The notes under the pieces: generated by a model
The model's input: only the letters and a program-made list of their open reading frames with translations
Databases searched by the model: none
What the model was told of the DNA's origin: nothing
Position numbers and translations under genes: made by a program
Source of the DNA: Deltaproteobacteria bacterium
GTDB taxonomy: Bacteria > Myxococcota_A > UBA796 > UBA2385
Assembly (NCBI GenBank): GCA_016792625.1
Contig: JAEUKK010000142.1
Coordinates: forward strand, 62,001 to 126,000
Direction: 5' to 3'
DNA: 64,000 bases
Part shown: positions 1 through 10,027 of the stretch, in pieces
Layout: the number at the start of each line of letters is the position of its first letter
Position numbering within the stretch: the stretch's first letter is position 1

Positions 1-322
1 AGCGGAGCGCGGGGCCCGGCTCGGCCAGATTGATGATGTGCAGGTCTTTGCCAGAAGGCAAGGCCACCGAAAACGAGGCCGAGGAAGTGCTCCAGCAGCA
101 GATCGTCGCCGCGGGGCCCAGCGAGGGGCGCTGGCCCGGCGGCGCGCCGCGGCGGAGGCACGGATGGCGCGCCGCCTTCCGCGCGGTGGGCCTCAAAAAC
201 ACGTACGGCAGAGCCCTGACCCCGACTGAGGCCCCCCCCCCGAGGTCACCGCTTGTCACCGCGCCGAAGTACTGGTTCCCGTCGGCCCTGTGTGGCCCCA
301 TGCTTCGCCATTGGAGTGCCCT
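1..322. other. Unresolved left edge
   Basis: No gene can be assigned with confidence. On the minus strand a frame from a GTG at 67 reads into the window edge as VALPSGKDLHIINLAEPGPA and could be the start of a gene leaving the window, but it has no Shine-Dalgarno site. A plus-strand frame around 50-130 also shows acceptable codon use. The three readings contradict each other, so the stretch is left open. Confidence 0.25.
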
Positions 323-1330
323 GTGCGTCGCGCCGCCCCCTCGTCCACCCTCGACACCCCGCGCCTTCTGCTGATCGGGGCCGGCCTCGTGCTCGGCCCG
401 ATGCTGCTGGCGGGGGGCTGGCGGGCCCTCACCCGCTCGGCCGACCGGGCCTGCCGCTGGGCCGAGGCGCCGCCCGCCGCCGCCGCCTGGGTCTTCGCCC
501 AAGAGGGCTTTCACACCTCGCTCGACGACCTGCTGCGCTACGGCGCCTGCCGCGCCCAGAGTGAGCCGCTGGCCGACGCGATCGCCGCCTGCGCGGCCCT
601 GCCCGCGCCGATGCGCTCTGATTGCATCGACGGCGTGGGACATGGCATCCCCGCCGGGGCGGTCAGCCCCGAGCTCGCCGTGGGGGCGCTGGCCAGCCTG
701 CCCGGCCCCGCCCGGGCCCAGCTGGCCGACGGCATGGCGCGGTCATGGGCCGAGGGGGCGGGCGGCGAGCCCGAGGCGACCACCGCCGCCCTCCAAGCCG
801 CGGGGATCGCCCCCGGGGACGTGATCAACGGCCTGCGCATCGGCCTGCAGCGCAGCCGCGGCGACGACCTGCCCGCGGCCATCGCCACCGCCACGCGCTG
901 GCCCGCCTCGGCCTGGCCGGCGCTGTTCGAAGAGCTCGGCTGGCGCGCCGGCGACGAGGGGCCCACGGCCCCCTTCGCCCACCTCGGCCTCGTGCCCGCC
1001 CCCGCCCAGGCGGCCTATGTGCGGGGGGCGGCCCGCGGGGCGGCCCTCAAGTTGGTCCATGGCCTCAGCCCGGCCGAGGCCGCCGCCCCCCTCAACGCCC
1101 TGCTCGCCACGCTCAGCGCCCAGCGCCCCACCGACGGCCGTGAGCTGCGCTGGGGGGTGGCGGCGGCGATCCAGCTCAGCCGCTGGCCCCCCGCCGAGAA
1201 GGCGGCGCTGCTCGAGGCCACCGGCCTGACCGAGGTGGCCCGCGAGCGCGCCGACGCGGTCGGGCTGGGCATCTGGGCCGGCCCCGAAGACCTGCCGGTC
1301 AGCGCGCAGCAGCCGACGATCCTGCGCTGA
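323..1330 (+). CDS. Membrane-anchored hypothetical protein
   Basis: Unrecognised protein of about 335 residues. A single hydrophobic segment (about residues 11-32) after a short basic N-terminus suggests an inner-membrane anchor with the rest outside the cytoplasm. The body is Ala-rich and helical, with conserved-looking cysteines in the first third (DRACRW, YGACRAQ, SDCIDGVGHG). I chose the GTG at 323 because GGAG lies six bases before it; an upstream GTG at 290 has no ribosome site. It lies 54 bp before the phosphatidylcholine-synthase-like gene on the same strand and may share its transcript. Function is unknown. Confidence 0.7.
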   Translation: MRRAAPSSTLDTPRLLLIGAGLVLGPMLLAGGWRALTRSADRACRWAEAPPAAAAWVFAQEGFHTSLDDLLRYGACRAQSEPLADAIAACAALPAPMRSDCIDGVGHGIPAGAVSPELAVGALASLPGPARAQLADGMARSWAEGAGGEPEATTAALQAAGIAPGDVINGLRIGLQRSRGDDLPAAIATATRWPASAWPALFEELGWRAGDEGPTAPFAHLGLVPAPAQAAYVRGAARGAALKLVHGLSPAEAAAPLNALLATLSAQRPTDGRELRWGVAAAIQLSRWPPAEKAALLEATGLTEVARERADAVGLGIWAGPEDLPVSAQQPTILR

Positions 1331-1384
1331 GGCCCCGCCCGCGGGGCGCCGCCACGATAGGCCGCCGCCGCTCCGGAGGTCGCG

Positions 1385-2113
1385 GTGCCGCCCCTGTCGC
1401 CCCCTGCCCTGCGCCTCATCGGCTGGGCGATCCACGCCTACACCGCGTCTGGGCTGGTTTTGGCCTTGCTCGCCGTCGAGGCGCTCGTGCGGGGCGACGC
1501 GCCCCGCTTCTTCTTGCTCAACGTGGTCGCCGTGGTGATCGACGGCACCGACGGCACCCTGGCCCGGCGCTTTGAGGTCAAGCGCCACGTGCCCGAGTTC
1601 GACGGCGCGCGGCTCGACGACATCGTCGACTTCTTGACCTGGGCCCTGCTGCCCGCCCTGGCCTTGCCCATGCTCGGCCTGCTCAGCGGGCCGTGGTCGT
1701 GGGCCATCGCCCTGCCGGTGCTGGCCAGCGGCTACGGCTTTTGCCAGCAGCGGGCCAAGACCGACGACGCCTTCGTCGGCTTTCCCTCGTATTGGAACAT
1801 CCTGGTCCTCTATCTCTATGTTTTTCAGCCGCCCGCTTGGCTGACCGTGACGCTGCTGGCGCTGCTCTCGGTGATGGTCTTCGTGCCCATCCACTACGTG
1901 TACCCGACCCGAACGCGGCTGCTGCGGCCCCTGACCATCGGGCTCACCCTCGTCTACACCGCCGCCTGCGCCGCTTTGGCCCTGCGGCCCGACGCGCCCT
2001 GGGCCCTGCCCCTCGCCGGGGTCAGCTTGCTCTTTGTGGTCTACTACACGGTGTTGTCCTTCGTGCACCACGCGCAGGTGATGGCGAAGCACCGCGCGGC
2101 CGGGCAAAGCTAG
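1385..2113 (+). CDS. pcs: CDP-alcohol phosphatidyltransferase, phosphatidylcholine synthase-like
   Basis: Predicted integral inner-membrane enzyme of 242 residues that would condense CDP-diacylglycerol with choline to make phosphatidylcholine. The CDP-alcohol phosphatidyltransferase signature is visible around residues 56-85: DGTDGTLARR, then GARLDDIVD, supplying the metal-binding aspartates. The wider spacing before the second half (12 residues after AR) and the length match bacterial Pcs better than PgsA or PssA. Six to eight hydrophobic segments follow. The start is GTG with GGAGG at 1375-1379. Substrate choice is inferred from family resemblance; another alcohol acceptor is possible. Confidence 0.8.
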   Translation: MPPLSPPALRLIGWAIHAYTASGLVLALLAVEALVRGDAPRFFLLNVVAVVIDGTDGTLARRFEVKRHVPEFDGARLDDIVDFLTWALLPALALPMLGLLSGPWSWAIALPVLASGYGFCQQRAKTDDAFVGFPSYWNILVLYLYVFQPPAWLTVTLLALLSVMVFVPIHYVYPTRTRLLRPLTIGLTLVYTAACAALALRPDAPWALPLAGVSLLFVVYYTVLSFVHHAQVMAKHRAAGQS

Positions 2114-2133
2114 GCCGCGGCAGGGGCCGCAGC

Positions 2134-2224
2134 GGCGCCGCAGGCGGTCGCCCGCAGGGCGACGGAGCCGGGCCGGCGGCGACCGCGGCGCCGCCGGGGG
2201 CCCCGGCGACCCGCGCAGGGCCCG
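2134..2224 (+). repeat. Family C dispersed repeat, copy 1
   Basis: GC-rich element with the inverted pair GGTCGCCCGC/GCAGGGCGAC at the start and a palindromic core GGGGGCCCCGGCGAC followed by CGCGCAGGG. The same order of motifs occurs at 11450-11550, and the core alone at 62427-62447. No transposase is present. Confidence 0.5.
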
Positions 2225-2348
2225 ACCCGCAGCGCAGCGGAGGGGCCGCCCTTCAATCCGGCTTCGCTTGATTCGGCTCGCGCTTTCGACGCTTGGCCTC
2301 ATCGAGCTGACGAGGCCGTTGGGCCTGTGAACTGACTGTTTCACTACG

Positions 2349-2560
2349 GATGCCGGGGGCCGCCGGCCCCCAGACCCCCGGCCAAGGGGCCCGCGGGGCC
2401 CCTTGAAACCCCCGCCAAGGGGGGCCGGCGGGCAGGCTTCGCGCGGCGCATGGCAGCGCCGCGCGCCAGCCCGCAAAGGCCCCCCTTTGGAAACCCCCCG
2501 AAGCCGGCGCGGCCCGCTGCTCTGGTGGGCGATGAAGGAGTCGCCGCGAAGGCCTCGGCT
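2349..2560 (+). repeat. Family B long palindromic repeat, copy 1
   Basis: About 210 bp that recur at 22301-22493 (same orientation) and in reverse at 60596-60905. Shared blocks in order are a GCCGGGGGCC palindrome, AAGGGGCCC/GGGGCCCCTT arms, CCAAGGGGGG, GCAGGCTTCGCGCGGCGCAT, and a terminal block ending GCCGCGAAGGCCTCGGCT. It looks like a dispersed intergenic element able to fold into strong hairpins. Confidence 0.65.
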
Positions 2561-2623
2561 GTCACGGTTGGGGTGAGGCACCTCGCCCGGTGGGCGTTCG
2601 AGCCGAAATGGTGTCGGCCAGTA

Positions 2624-3220
2624 TCAGCGCGCCGGCGTGCTCACCGCGAAGCGGAAGGGGTACGGGGTCGGCACGCCGAAAACAACCAATGGCACGTAGC
2701 CTTCGCCCTCGAGCGTGGTGCCTTCGGGGCCGCTGGTGGTGAGCCCGCCGGTCCACGCGTCTTGGTAGCCGTAGCTTTCCGGCGCGTCGTTGCGGGCGAT
2801 GCCCGCGGCCGCGCCGTCGTCCTCGAGCGTGCCCTCAATGGTGAGGGTCAGCGGGAGGGTCATGTCGTAGACCACAACGTCGAGCACCGCGCTCTCGACG
2901 GTGGTGATCGGGCCATAGAGCGCACCTTCGACCGGCGGCTGGGTGGCGAGCACCAGCGCGTACTCAAGCGGCGTGCCGCGCTCTTCGATGAACAACGTGC
3001 CCGTCCAGATCACCGGGTCGGGCAGCGGCGCGGATCCGTCGGCGCCGTCGGCCCCAGCGCCAGAGTCGAGCTGACCGCCGGTGTCGTCGGAGGGGGCGCC
3101 GCCGCTGTCCTCCTCTCCCCCCGTGTCGCCGTAGTAGTGGTAGTGGTTGACCACCTTCTCGGAGAAGGTGCAAGCGGGAACGACGGACAAGGGCAGGAGC
3201 AGCAGCGTGAAGCGGGGCAT
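2624..3220 (-). CDS. Putative lipoprotein, unknown function
   Basis: 198-residue protein with a lipoprotein signal peptide (MPRFTLLLLPLSVVPAC, lipobox Cys at 17) followed by a low-complexity Ser/Gly/Asp-rich linker (about residues 30-65) and a C-terminal region of roughly 130 residues predicted to be beta-rich. The linker style is shared with several other lipoproteins in this window. GGAGG lies seven bases before the ATG. The gene is isolated, lying 68 bp downstream of the esterase gene on the same strand. No known domain is recognised. Confidence 0.75.
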   Translation of the reverse strand: MPRFTLLLLPLSVVPACTFSEKVVNHYHYYGDTGGEEDSGGAPSDDTGGQLDSGAGADGADGSAPLPDPVIWTGTLFIEERGTPLEYALVLATQPPVEGALYGPITTVESAVLDVVVYDMTLPLTLTIEGTLEDDGAAAGIARNDAPESYGYQDAWTGGLTTSGPEGTTLEGEGYVPLVVFGVPTPYPFRFAVSTPAR

Positions 3221-3288
3221 GGGGCGACCTCCACCCCCGGTCTACAGGCGGGGCGTGAAGGGGCCGTGAATTGGCGCCCCGCCGTCGC

Positions 3289-4053
3289 TTAGGTGCGCCG
3301 GCGCAGGTGGTAGAGCGCCTGGCGGTGCCACCAGGGCCACTCGTGGTGCACGTCGCGGCCCCAGACGTCGAGCTCGTGCGGCACGCCGGCGTGGCGCAGG
3401 TGGCCGGCCATCGCCTTGGTCTCGGCGAGGCAATTCGCCTCGTACTTGCCCTGGCCGCAGACCAAGCTCAGGGTCGTGCGCGCGCGCAGGGCGCCGAGCT
3501 GCTCGCCGTGAATGCCGCGGGCAAAGGTCATCGGGTTGCTGTGGTAGATCTCAGCGTCGTCGTAGCCCTCGGTGAAGGACCGGGCGTCGTAGCGGCCCGA
3601 CAAGCAGAGGGCCCACGAGAACAGCGCCGGGTGCTTCAATGCCATCGCCGACGCGTACATGGCGCCCACGCTCGCCCCGGCCAGCCAGATGGGCAGGGCG
3701 CCGCGGCAGTCGGCCCAGATGTGGGGCACCAGCACCTCGGTCACCCAGCGCTCGTAGCGCTGGTGCGCGCGGATGCGCTCGCGCGGGTGGTCGGTGCCGT
3801 GCATCCAGGCCTCGGCCACGTTGGTCTCGGGGCAGTAGAGCTTGAGCCGGCCGGCGGCGAGCAGCGGGCGCAGGGCCTCGACCATGCCGTTCTGCTGCCA
3901 CTCGTGCGCGTAGCCGCCGCTGGTGGGGAAGGCGATGAGCGGCGGGCCATAGAAGCCGTAGCTCCACAGGTAGACCGGGCGCTGGAGGGGGCCGCCGGGC
4001 AGGCGGCTGAGGTGCCCGGCGATCGGGTCGGCTGCGTCAGCGTGGGTGGTCAC
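3289..4053 (-). CDS. Putative esterase, alpha/beta hydrolase (esterase D-like)
   Basis: 254-residue hydrolase of the putative esterase family (PF00756 type). The nucleophile elbow is GASVGA around residue 129, and the C-terminal HHEWPWWHRQ block carries the likely catalytic histidine, typical of this family; an acidic member is expected near LSGRYDA. No signal peptide, so it probably acts in the cytoplasm on acyl esters; the substrate cannot be told. GTG start with GAGG five bases upstream. It is divergent from the matrixin gene, with about 110 bp between the starts. Confidence 0.8.
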   Translation of the reverse strand: MTTHADAADPIAGHLSRLPGGPLQRPVYLWSYGFYGPPLIAFPTSGGYAHEWQQNGMVEALRPLLAAGRLKLYCPETNVAEAWMHGTDHPRERIRAHQRYERWVTEVLVPHIWADCRGALPIWLAGASVGAMYASAMALKHPALFSWALCLSGRYDARSFTEGYDDAEIYHSNPMTFARGIHGEQLGALRARTTLSLVCGQGKYEANCLAETKAMAGHLRHAGVPHELDVWGRDVHHEWPWWHRQALYHLRRRT

Positions 4054-4163
4054 GGCGTCCTCTGCGCCGGACCATGACCCAGCGCCGGCCGCCCGGTCAA
4101 GCCCAGGGCCCGGGTCTGCAACAGGTCGAGGCCCGCCCGGCCGAAGCGGCCCGCGGAGGCCCG

Positions 4164-6014
4164 ATGCCCGCCCGAACCCCCTGCCGCGGCGCCCGCGCGC
4201 TGGCCCCGCCCGCCGCCGCGCTCGGCGCGCTGCTCAGCCTGCTCGGCGCTGGCCCGGCCGCGGCCGCGTCGACCCTGACCACCGCCGACGGCCGCCCCCT
4301 GCGCTGGACGGCCGACAACCCCTGGGTCGATGCCCCCTACCTGCCCATCGCCGGCAACCCGCTGAACTCGAACGGGATCTACCCCGATGCCCTGCGGGCG
4401 GCGGTGGTGGGCGGCCTGCGGCGCTGGCAGCGGGCCAGCGGCGAGGCCTTCCTCTGGGACTACTGGCAGGGCACGGCGCCCCGCCACTTCCCGGCCGCGC
4501 TGGCCCACGATGGTGTCTCGACCATCTTCTTTCTCTCCGCCGCCGAGGACCCGCCGCTGCTCAGCGCGTCGACCGCCGCCTACACCCAGCTCTGGTACGA
4601 CGAGGCCACGGCCAGCGTCACCGAGTTCGACATGGTGCTCAACGACGTCAACTACACCTTTGTCAGCACGCCGGCCGAGGCCCAGTACGGCGAGGGGGCC
4701 ACGCTGCGGGTCGCCTACCTCGACGACGTGATCACGCATGAGCTGGGCCACGCGCTGGGCCTCGGCCACAGCGGCCTGCTCGCCAGCAGCATGTTCACCT
4801 GGGCCTGGGCCGAGCAGTCCAGCCTCGGCTGTGACGACCAGCAGGCCATTTGGGACCACTACCACCCCGGCGTGGCCCGCGCGGGGCGCGGCGGCCTGCG
4901 CGGCGTGGTCGAGGTGCCCGAGGGGCGCGCGGCGCTGGGCCTGCAGGTGGTGGCGCTCTCGGTGGCCGACGCCACGCCCCGGGCGGCCACGCTCACCGCC
5001 GCCGACGGCAGCTGGGCCCTGCCCAACCTGCCCGCCGGCGCCTATGCCGTGCTGGTCGAGCCCTTCTACGCGGGGGCACCGGCTTTGGGCGCCGCCTGGG
5101 CCGAGGTCGAGCTGCCCGCCTGCGGTGAGCTGCCGCTGAGCCGGGCGGTGGCCCTGCGCCCCAACGGCGTCGACCTTGACGTGGTGGAGGTCTTTGCCGG
5201 CGAGTGGAGCGCCGCGGCCCCGGTCACGCTGCGCTGCAGCGGGCTGCCCGAGGGCGGCGCGGTGGTGGAGGGCACGGGCGCCCGGGTCGGCGAGGCGGAG
5301 CCCTTCCCCGCCCTTCCGCTGGGCACCGACCGCCGCGCCTTGTGGGAGGCGCTGGACCTCGCCGGCCTCGAGCTGGCCTACGAGATCGAGCTCGACGGCG
5401 ATGATCTCGACGTGGCGGTGCTCAGCCACTCGTTGTTCTCGCCCGCCTATGGCCGCCCGCGGCTGCTCGACGCGACCGGCGCCGAGCCCGCCGGGGTCGA
5501 GGTCGACGGGCCGGTCTACAGGTCCGCCTGCCCCGACCCGCTCTACGGCGTGCAGGGCGAAGAGGCGCCGCCCGAAGACCCGGCCTGCACCGACTTCGCC
5601 CTGTGGGACACGCGCCTGCGTGCCCGCGGCCTGCCCGCCGGCACCTACAGCCTGCGCCTGCGGGGCTCTGGGCTGACCACCGACCAGAGCCCGCAGGGCG
5701 AGCTCTACATCGACGAGAGCCCCTTTGCGGTCGTGCTGCTCGAGCGCCGGGCGCCGGGCGGGCCCGCGGGCGAGGCAGCCGAGGCGGCGGCGGCCACCGC
5801 CGCGCTCTGCGCCGTCGACGACGAGCCGGTGGACTATACGAGCCCAGCAGGCCCACCCCTGCGTCGTTTTCGCCCAGAGGAGCAGAAGACCCCCGCCTGC
5901 GCGGGCTGCGCCGACCGCAACCCCTGGGACCGCAGCCCCGACACCGGGGCGGCCGCCCTGCTGCTGCCGGCGCTGGCCGGCGGCTGGGGCCTGCGCCGCC
6001 GCCGCCGCGCTTGA
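4164..6014 (+). CDS. Secreted matrixin-type metalloprotease with MYXO-CTERM-like tail
   Basis: 616 residues. The N-terminus is a signal peptide (MPARTPCRG through GPAAAAS). The zinc site HELGHALGLGH spans residues 192-202, followed by a Met-turn-like SSMFTW, placing it among metzincins (matrixin/M10-like). A carboxypeptidase-regulatory-like beta sandwich follows (GLRGVVEVPEG to GAYAVLVEP, about residues 238-300), then a beta-rich region. The C-terminus has a Cys-containing CAGCADRNPW stretch, a hydrophobic segment and a basic RRRRR tail, like MYXO-CTERM sorting signals. I chose ATG 4164 over 4074 because GGAGG precedes it and the signal peptide then starts properly. It probably degrades extracellular protein. 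Confidence 0.8.
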   Translation: MPARTPCRGARALAPPAAALGALLSLLGAGPAAAASTLTTADGRPLRWTADNPWVDAPYLPIAGNPLNSNGIYPDALRAAVVGGLRRWQRASGEAFLWDYWQGTAPRHFPAALAHDGVSTIFFLSAAEDPPLLSASTAAYTQLWYDEATASVTEFDMVLNDVNYTFVSTPAEAQYGEGATLRVAYLDDVITHELGHALGLGHSGLLASSMFTWAWAEQSSLGCDDQQAIWDHYHPGVARAGRGGLRGVVEVPEGRAALGLQVVALSVADATPRAATLTAADGSWALPNLPAGAYAVLVEPFYAGAPALGAAWAEVELPACGELPLSRAVALRPNGVDLDVVEVFAGEWSAAAPVTLRCSGLPEGGAVVEGTGARVGEAEPFPALPLGTDRRALWEALDLAGLELAYEIELDGDDLDVAVLSHSLFSPAYGRPRLLDATGAEPAGVEVDGPVYRSACPDPLYGVQGEEAPPEDPACTDFALWDTRLRARGLPAGTYSLRLRGSGLTTDQSPQGELYIDESPFAVVLLERRAPGGPAGEAAEAAAATAALCAVDDEPVDYTSPAGPPLRRFRPEEQKTPACAGCADRNPWDRSPDTGAAALLLPALAGGWGLRRRRRA

Positions 6015-6018
6015 TCGC

Positions 6019-7464
<1,446 letters not shown>

Positions 7465-7511
7465 GGACGCTCCGGGTGGCGGGCGGGCGCCCGCGCGGCG
7501 AGGGTCGCGCT

Positions 7512-7868
7512 ATGTCACTGCATCGGTGGGGCGGGTCAAGCCCCCGCGGAGGGCGCGTGCCCGTCAAGCTCCGGCTGGTCGCGGCCCACCGCAGCGCCAC
7601 CCTCGAGGCGGCCCCCGGCGCGCGGCTCTACGACCTCATCCGCGGCGCGGGCTGGCCGCTGGGCTCTTCGTGCCGGGGTGAGGGCGTCTGCGGCCGCTGC
7701 GCCCTGCAGGTCGAGGGCCCCGCCGCCGCGCTCACGCCCGAGGGCGAAGACGAGGCCCGGCTCAAGCGCCGCGAGGGCCTGGGCCCCGATGCCGTGCTCG
7801 CCTGCCTGCGGGCGGCGGCGCCCAACGCCGAAGACCTCGAGTTGAGCGTCACCACGACCTACTGGTGA
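7512..7868 (+). CDS. 2Fe-2S ferredoxin
   Basis: Small plant-type [2Fe-2S] ferredoxin (about 118 residues) for electron transfer. The cluster ligands are visible as C-x5-C-x2-C (CRGEGVCGRC, residues 54-63) with the fourth Cys about 34 residues later (VLACLR). The N-terminal beta-grasp strands precede it. Two starts are possible: ATG 7512 with GAGGG about seven bases upstream, or GTG 7557 with GGAGG four bases upstream, which would give a compact protein of about 103 residues. No partner oxidoreductase is adjacent. Confidence 0.85.
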   Translation: MSLHRWGGSSPRGGRVPVKLRLVAAHRSATLEAAPGARLYDLIRGAGWPLGSSCRGEGVCGRCALQVEGPAAALTPEGEDEARLKRREGLGPDAVLACLRAAAPNAEDLELSVTTTYW

Positions 7869-7917
7869 TCACCCTCGATCACGACCCGCAGCGCGTCGTT
7901 TTGGTGCCCGAGGGCGC

Positions 7918-8814
7918 TCAGAGCCCGCGCAGGGCGTCGTCGCACAAGATGACCGCCCCGTGCCGCAGCGGCACCGCGTGGCTGGGCAAGTGGTCGAGCG
8001 TGACATCAGAGACATAGTCGGCCTGGGCGTTGCCGCTGAGCGCGCAGGAGACCGCCGCCGGCCCGAAGGGGAAGAGCGCCCGCCGCACCCGCAGGGCGCA
8101 GCGCTGGGGCGGGGCGTCGGCCGACCAGCCGCCGCACTCTTGGGCCACGACCTCTTCGACGAGCAGCTTCCAGTCGCCATAGGCGCGATCACGGTCGAGC
8201 TGGCTGGGCGCGCGGCGCAAGGGCGGCAAGGTCAAGTCACGCTCGGCGAGCTGCAGGTCAGCGTGGGGGGCCCAGGCGACCATCGGCAGGCCCGCGGGCT
8301 CGGGGAGCGGCTGCAGCGCGTCGCTCTCGTCACCCGGCTGCAGCGGAATCAGCGGACTCAGAGGACCGGGCCGGGGCGCAAGCGGCGCGTCGGCCTGCGG
8401 CTCGACCGATGCTTCAACCAGCGGCTCGACCGCGTCTTCGGCGGCCCAGGCGGCGCGCGGGCTGAGGCCGGTGGGCACGGGCAGCTCTTCACGCGCGGCG
8501 CTCTCGAGGCGCTCTTCGAGCACGCCCACCTGCCAGCGGGCGGTGTGGGCGTCGACCCCGGCGGCGTGGGCCGCGTCGGCCAGGGCGTCGTTGAGGCGGC
8601 GCACCCGGCGGTTCTCGCGCTCAAGCCCGTCGAGGCGGGCGCGCAGGGCGTCAATCTCGGCCTGCTGGGGCGCGGCGCGGTCGGCGGCGATCACCCAGAC
8701 CCCAGCGGCGACCACGACCATCGACACGACGTGGCTGAGGGCGCGGGTGGTGGCCGATGGCTCACGCGCCCCGGGCGGCGGCGGGCTCTGGATGCTGGGG
8801 CGCGTCAAGGACAC
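7918..8814 (-). CDS. Membrane-anchored coiled-coil protein, unknown function
   Basis: About 298 residues. A transmembrane segment near residues 26-45 (SHVVSMVVVAAGVWVIAAD) is followed by a heptad-like region (about 50-80, EIDALRARLDGLERENRR), a Pro/Ala-rich linker and a C-terminal domain of about 100 residues with four cysteines (QECGGW, PQRCAL, VSCALS, VILCDD). Upstream codons to 9003 run through a dispersed repeat, so they are not coding. The start is GTG 8814, or TTG 8808 which is better spaced from GGAGG. A candidate promoter lies at 9036-9065. Topology suggests a periplasmic C-terminus; no family is recognised. Confidence 0.65.
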   Translation of the reverse strand: MSLTRPSIQSPPPPGAREPSATTRALSHVVSMVVVAAGVWVIAADRAAPQQAEIDALRARLDGLERENRRVRRLNDALADAAHAAGVDAHTARWQVGVLEERLESAAREELPVPTGLSPRAAWAAEDAVEPLVEASVEPQADAPLAPRPGPLSPLIPLQPGDESDALQPLPEPAGLPMVAWAPHADLQLAERDLTLPPLRRAPSQLDRDRAYGDWKLLVEEVVAQECGGWSADAPPQRCALRVRRALFPFGPAAVSCALSGNAQADYVSDVTLDHLPSHAVPLRHGAVILCDDALRGL

Positions 8815-8915
8815 CTCCGGCCGGGGCCGACCGCCACCATAGCCCGCTTCGACCGAAGAGGTCGAGGGGCGCGTGCACCACCTCGACATCGGCCCCCAGC
8901 GGCGATGCGGAGAGG

Positions 8916-8957
8916 GTGGGCGGGGGCTCCCGCCCCCGCAACGCCCCCGGGCGGGGC
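8916..8957 (+). repeat. Family A hairpin repeat, copy 1
   Basis: Intergenic element reading GTGGGCGGGGGCT, a short loop, GCCCCCGC, then AACGCCCCCGG. The first and second blocks pair as a stem. Copies at 11363, 20728, 22064, 37779, 55310 (degenerate) and 61159 vary mostly in the loop. Confidence 0.7.
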
Positions 8958-9035
8958 GCGCGCATCGAAGAGGCGCCCGGCGCCCATGCATAAAACACGC
9001 CACTCAAACCAGTTCGCTTGACCAGTCTACACGGC

Positions 9036-9065
9036 GCTATAGAACCACGGACATCAGTCGTTCAA
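9036..9065 (-). promoter_or_regulatory. Candidate sigma70-type promoter
   Basis: On the minus strand TTGAAC (9060-9065) and TATAGC (9036-9041) are separated by 18 bases in an AT-richer patch. It could drive the coiled-coil protein gene starting at 8814, leaving a leader of about 215 bases that includes a family A hairpin. Assigned by pattern only. Confidence 0.35.
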
Positions 9066-9092
9066 AGCAATGCCCGGGTTTCAGCGAGCCAA

Positions 9093-9112
9093 CCCCGCCG
9101 ACTTCGGCGGGG
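9093..9112 (-). terminator. Hairpin after the secreted 153-residue protein gene
   Basis: CCCCGCCGA and TCGGCGGGG form a nine-base-pair stem with a two-base loop, six bases beyond the stop codon of the minus-strand gene. There is no clear T-run after it, so termination is inferred from position and stem strength. Confidence 0.4.
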
Positions 9113-9118
9113 CCGAAG

Positions 9119-9580
9119 CTAAAGTGCGCTCTCAGACAGCGACAAGGCCAGATCGTCAAGAACATCGACCAGATCGACGTAATCGACGGGCAGCTTCTGA
9201 GTCACGACCAGCGCGTGCAGGTCATCAGCGATCCAAGACAGCTCTTTCTCATCGAGCGGAATCTTCGCCGCCTGCAGGAGCAGCTCTGCCCCCTCGACCG
9301 AGAGGGGCGCGACCTGATCATCGACGAAAACTTCGCCATCAACGACCTTCAGGCCAACGACACTGGGCAGCTCGTCGTCGCTCGTGCCGAGCTTGAACAA
9401 CACAGCACCAGCGCCGACGGCGGCGACCAGCGGGGGATCGACGCCCAGCTCCTCCGCCTCAGCGGGCGTGAGCACGACCCCAATCTTGGTCGGGCCCGCC
9501 AAGGCCTCGGGCGCCACAGACAGAGCGACGTACAAAAATCCACACCCAATCACGCTGCTCAACAGGCTCCGGTCAGGCAT
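9119..9580 (-). CDS. Secreted hypothetical protein
   Basis: 153 residues from ATG 9580, opening with a signal peptide-like segment (residues 1-27, ending SVAPEALAG). The mature part is acidic and has one hydrophobic stretch (LVAAVGAGAVLFKLG). An open frame upstream to 9742 has poor third-position GC and was excluded. A weak GGGGG tract precedes the ATG. A candidate promoter (TTGACG at 9667-9672, 17-base spacing) lies about 60 bases upstream. No family is recognised; export to the periplasm is inferred. Confidence 0.6.
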   Translation of the reverse strand: MPDRSLLSSVIGCGFLYVALSVAPEALAGPTKIGVVLTPAEAEELGVDPPLVAAVGAGAVLFKLGTSDDELPSVVGLKVVDGEVFVDDQVAPLSVEGAELLLQAAKIPLDEKELSWIADDLHALVVTQKLPVDYVDLVDVLDDLALSLSESAL

Positions 9581-10027
9581 CGCGCACCCCCGCAGGTTGA
9601 TGGTGTTCGCTGGCGTCGGACTTGGTTGCCACCTCCCTCCACCAGCATCGCAGACCTGGTCGCGCACGTCAATACGACGATCAGAAACACCAGACCAAAA
9701 ACCGCTTTTGCAATCGATCAGCTGCGGGCAGCCAGTCACCACGAAAGCACAAACAGGGAAGATGTTTTCGTCGATCTACTGAGCCACAAGCAACGCCCCG
9801 CGCCGCGCTCGGCGGCCGCAGCTCAGGCCCGTGATCGCGCCGCGCCGGGGTCCACGCACCGACCCACGCGCCCGGGCTGCGGGCATCCACCGGCGCAGCA
9901 GGCCACGTCGCTGACGGCCTCAAACAGCCTCAGGCACGAGGTTCTCAGCGATCACCGCACGGTCCAGACGGGCATCGCGGGCGCATCAGGGCTCTTCATC
10001 ACCCCGCGCCGCGCGCTCCCGCCGCGC
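9581..10027. other. Intergenic region, AT-richer in its first half
   Basis: From about 9600 to 9790 the sequence is distinctly less GC-rich than the window and lacks coding bias on either strand. It is the upstream region of the minus-strand secreted protein gene. The second half (9790-10027) is GC-rich and precedes the stop of the caspase-like gene. No RNA gene or known element is seen. Confidence 0.5.
9644..9672 (-). promoter_or_regulatory. Weak promoter candidate
   Basis: Minus-strand TTGACG (9667-9672) followed after 17 bases by GATGCT (9644-9649). The -35 is good and the -10 poor. Predicted start of transcription is about 55 bases before the ATG at 9580. Confidence 0.25.

Larger units (their letters stand above)
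2114..2623. other. Intergenic region holding two repeat elements
   Basis: Non-coding stretch between pcs and the 3' end of a minus-strand lipoprotein gene. It contains a copy of repeat family C (2134-2224), a short AT-richer spacer (about 2255-2345) and a copy of repeat family B (2349-2560). Open frames here follow the repeats and resemble nothing. Confidence 0.6.
8815..9118. other. Intergenic region with repeat, hairpin and promoter-like site
   Basis: Contains a family A repeat (8916-8957), a minus-strand promoter-like pair (9036-9065) and a strong hairpin (9093-9112) just after the stop of the next minus-strand gene. The part from about 8980 to 9080 is clearly less GC-rich than the surroundings. 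No gene is supported. Confidence 0.55.

Noticed and set aside
2450..2560. A short open frame conserved among the family B repeats (MAAPRASPQ...)
   Set aside because: The similarity is equal in all frames and on both strands, so it reflects conserved repeat DNA. The third copy diverges in frame with no ribosome site.
9681..9923. An 80-codon minus-strand frame in the AT-richer region
   Set aside because: No ribosome site, no third-position GC bias in its AT-rich half and no recognisable features.
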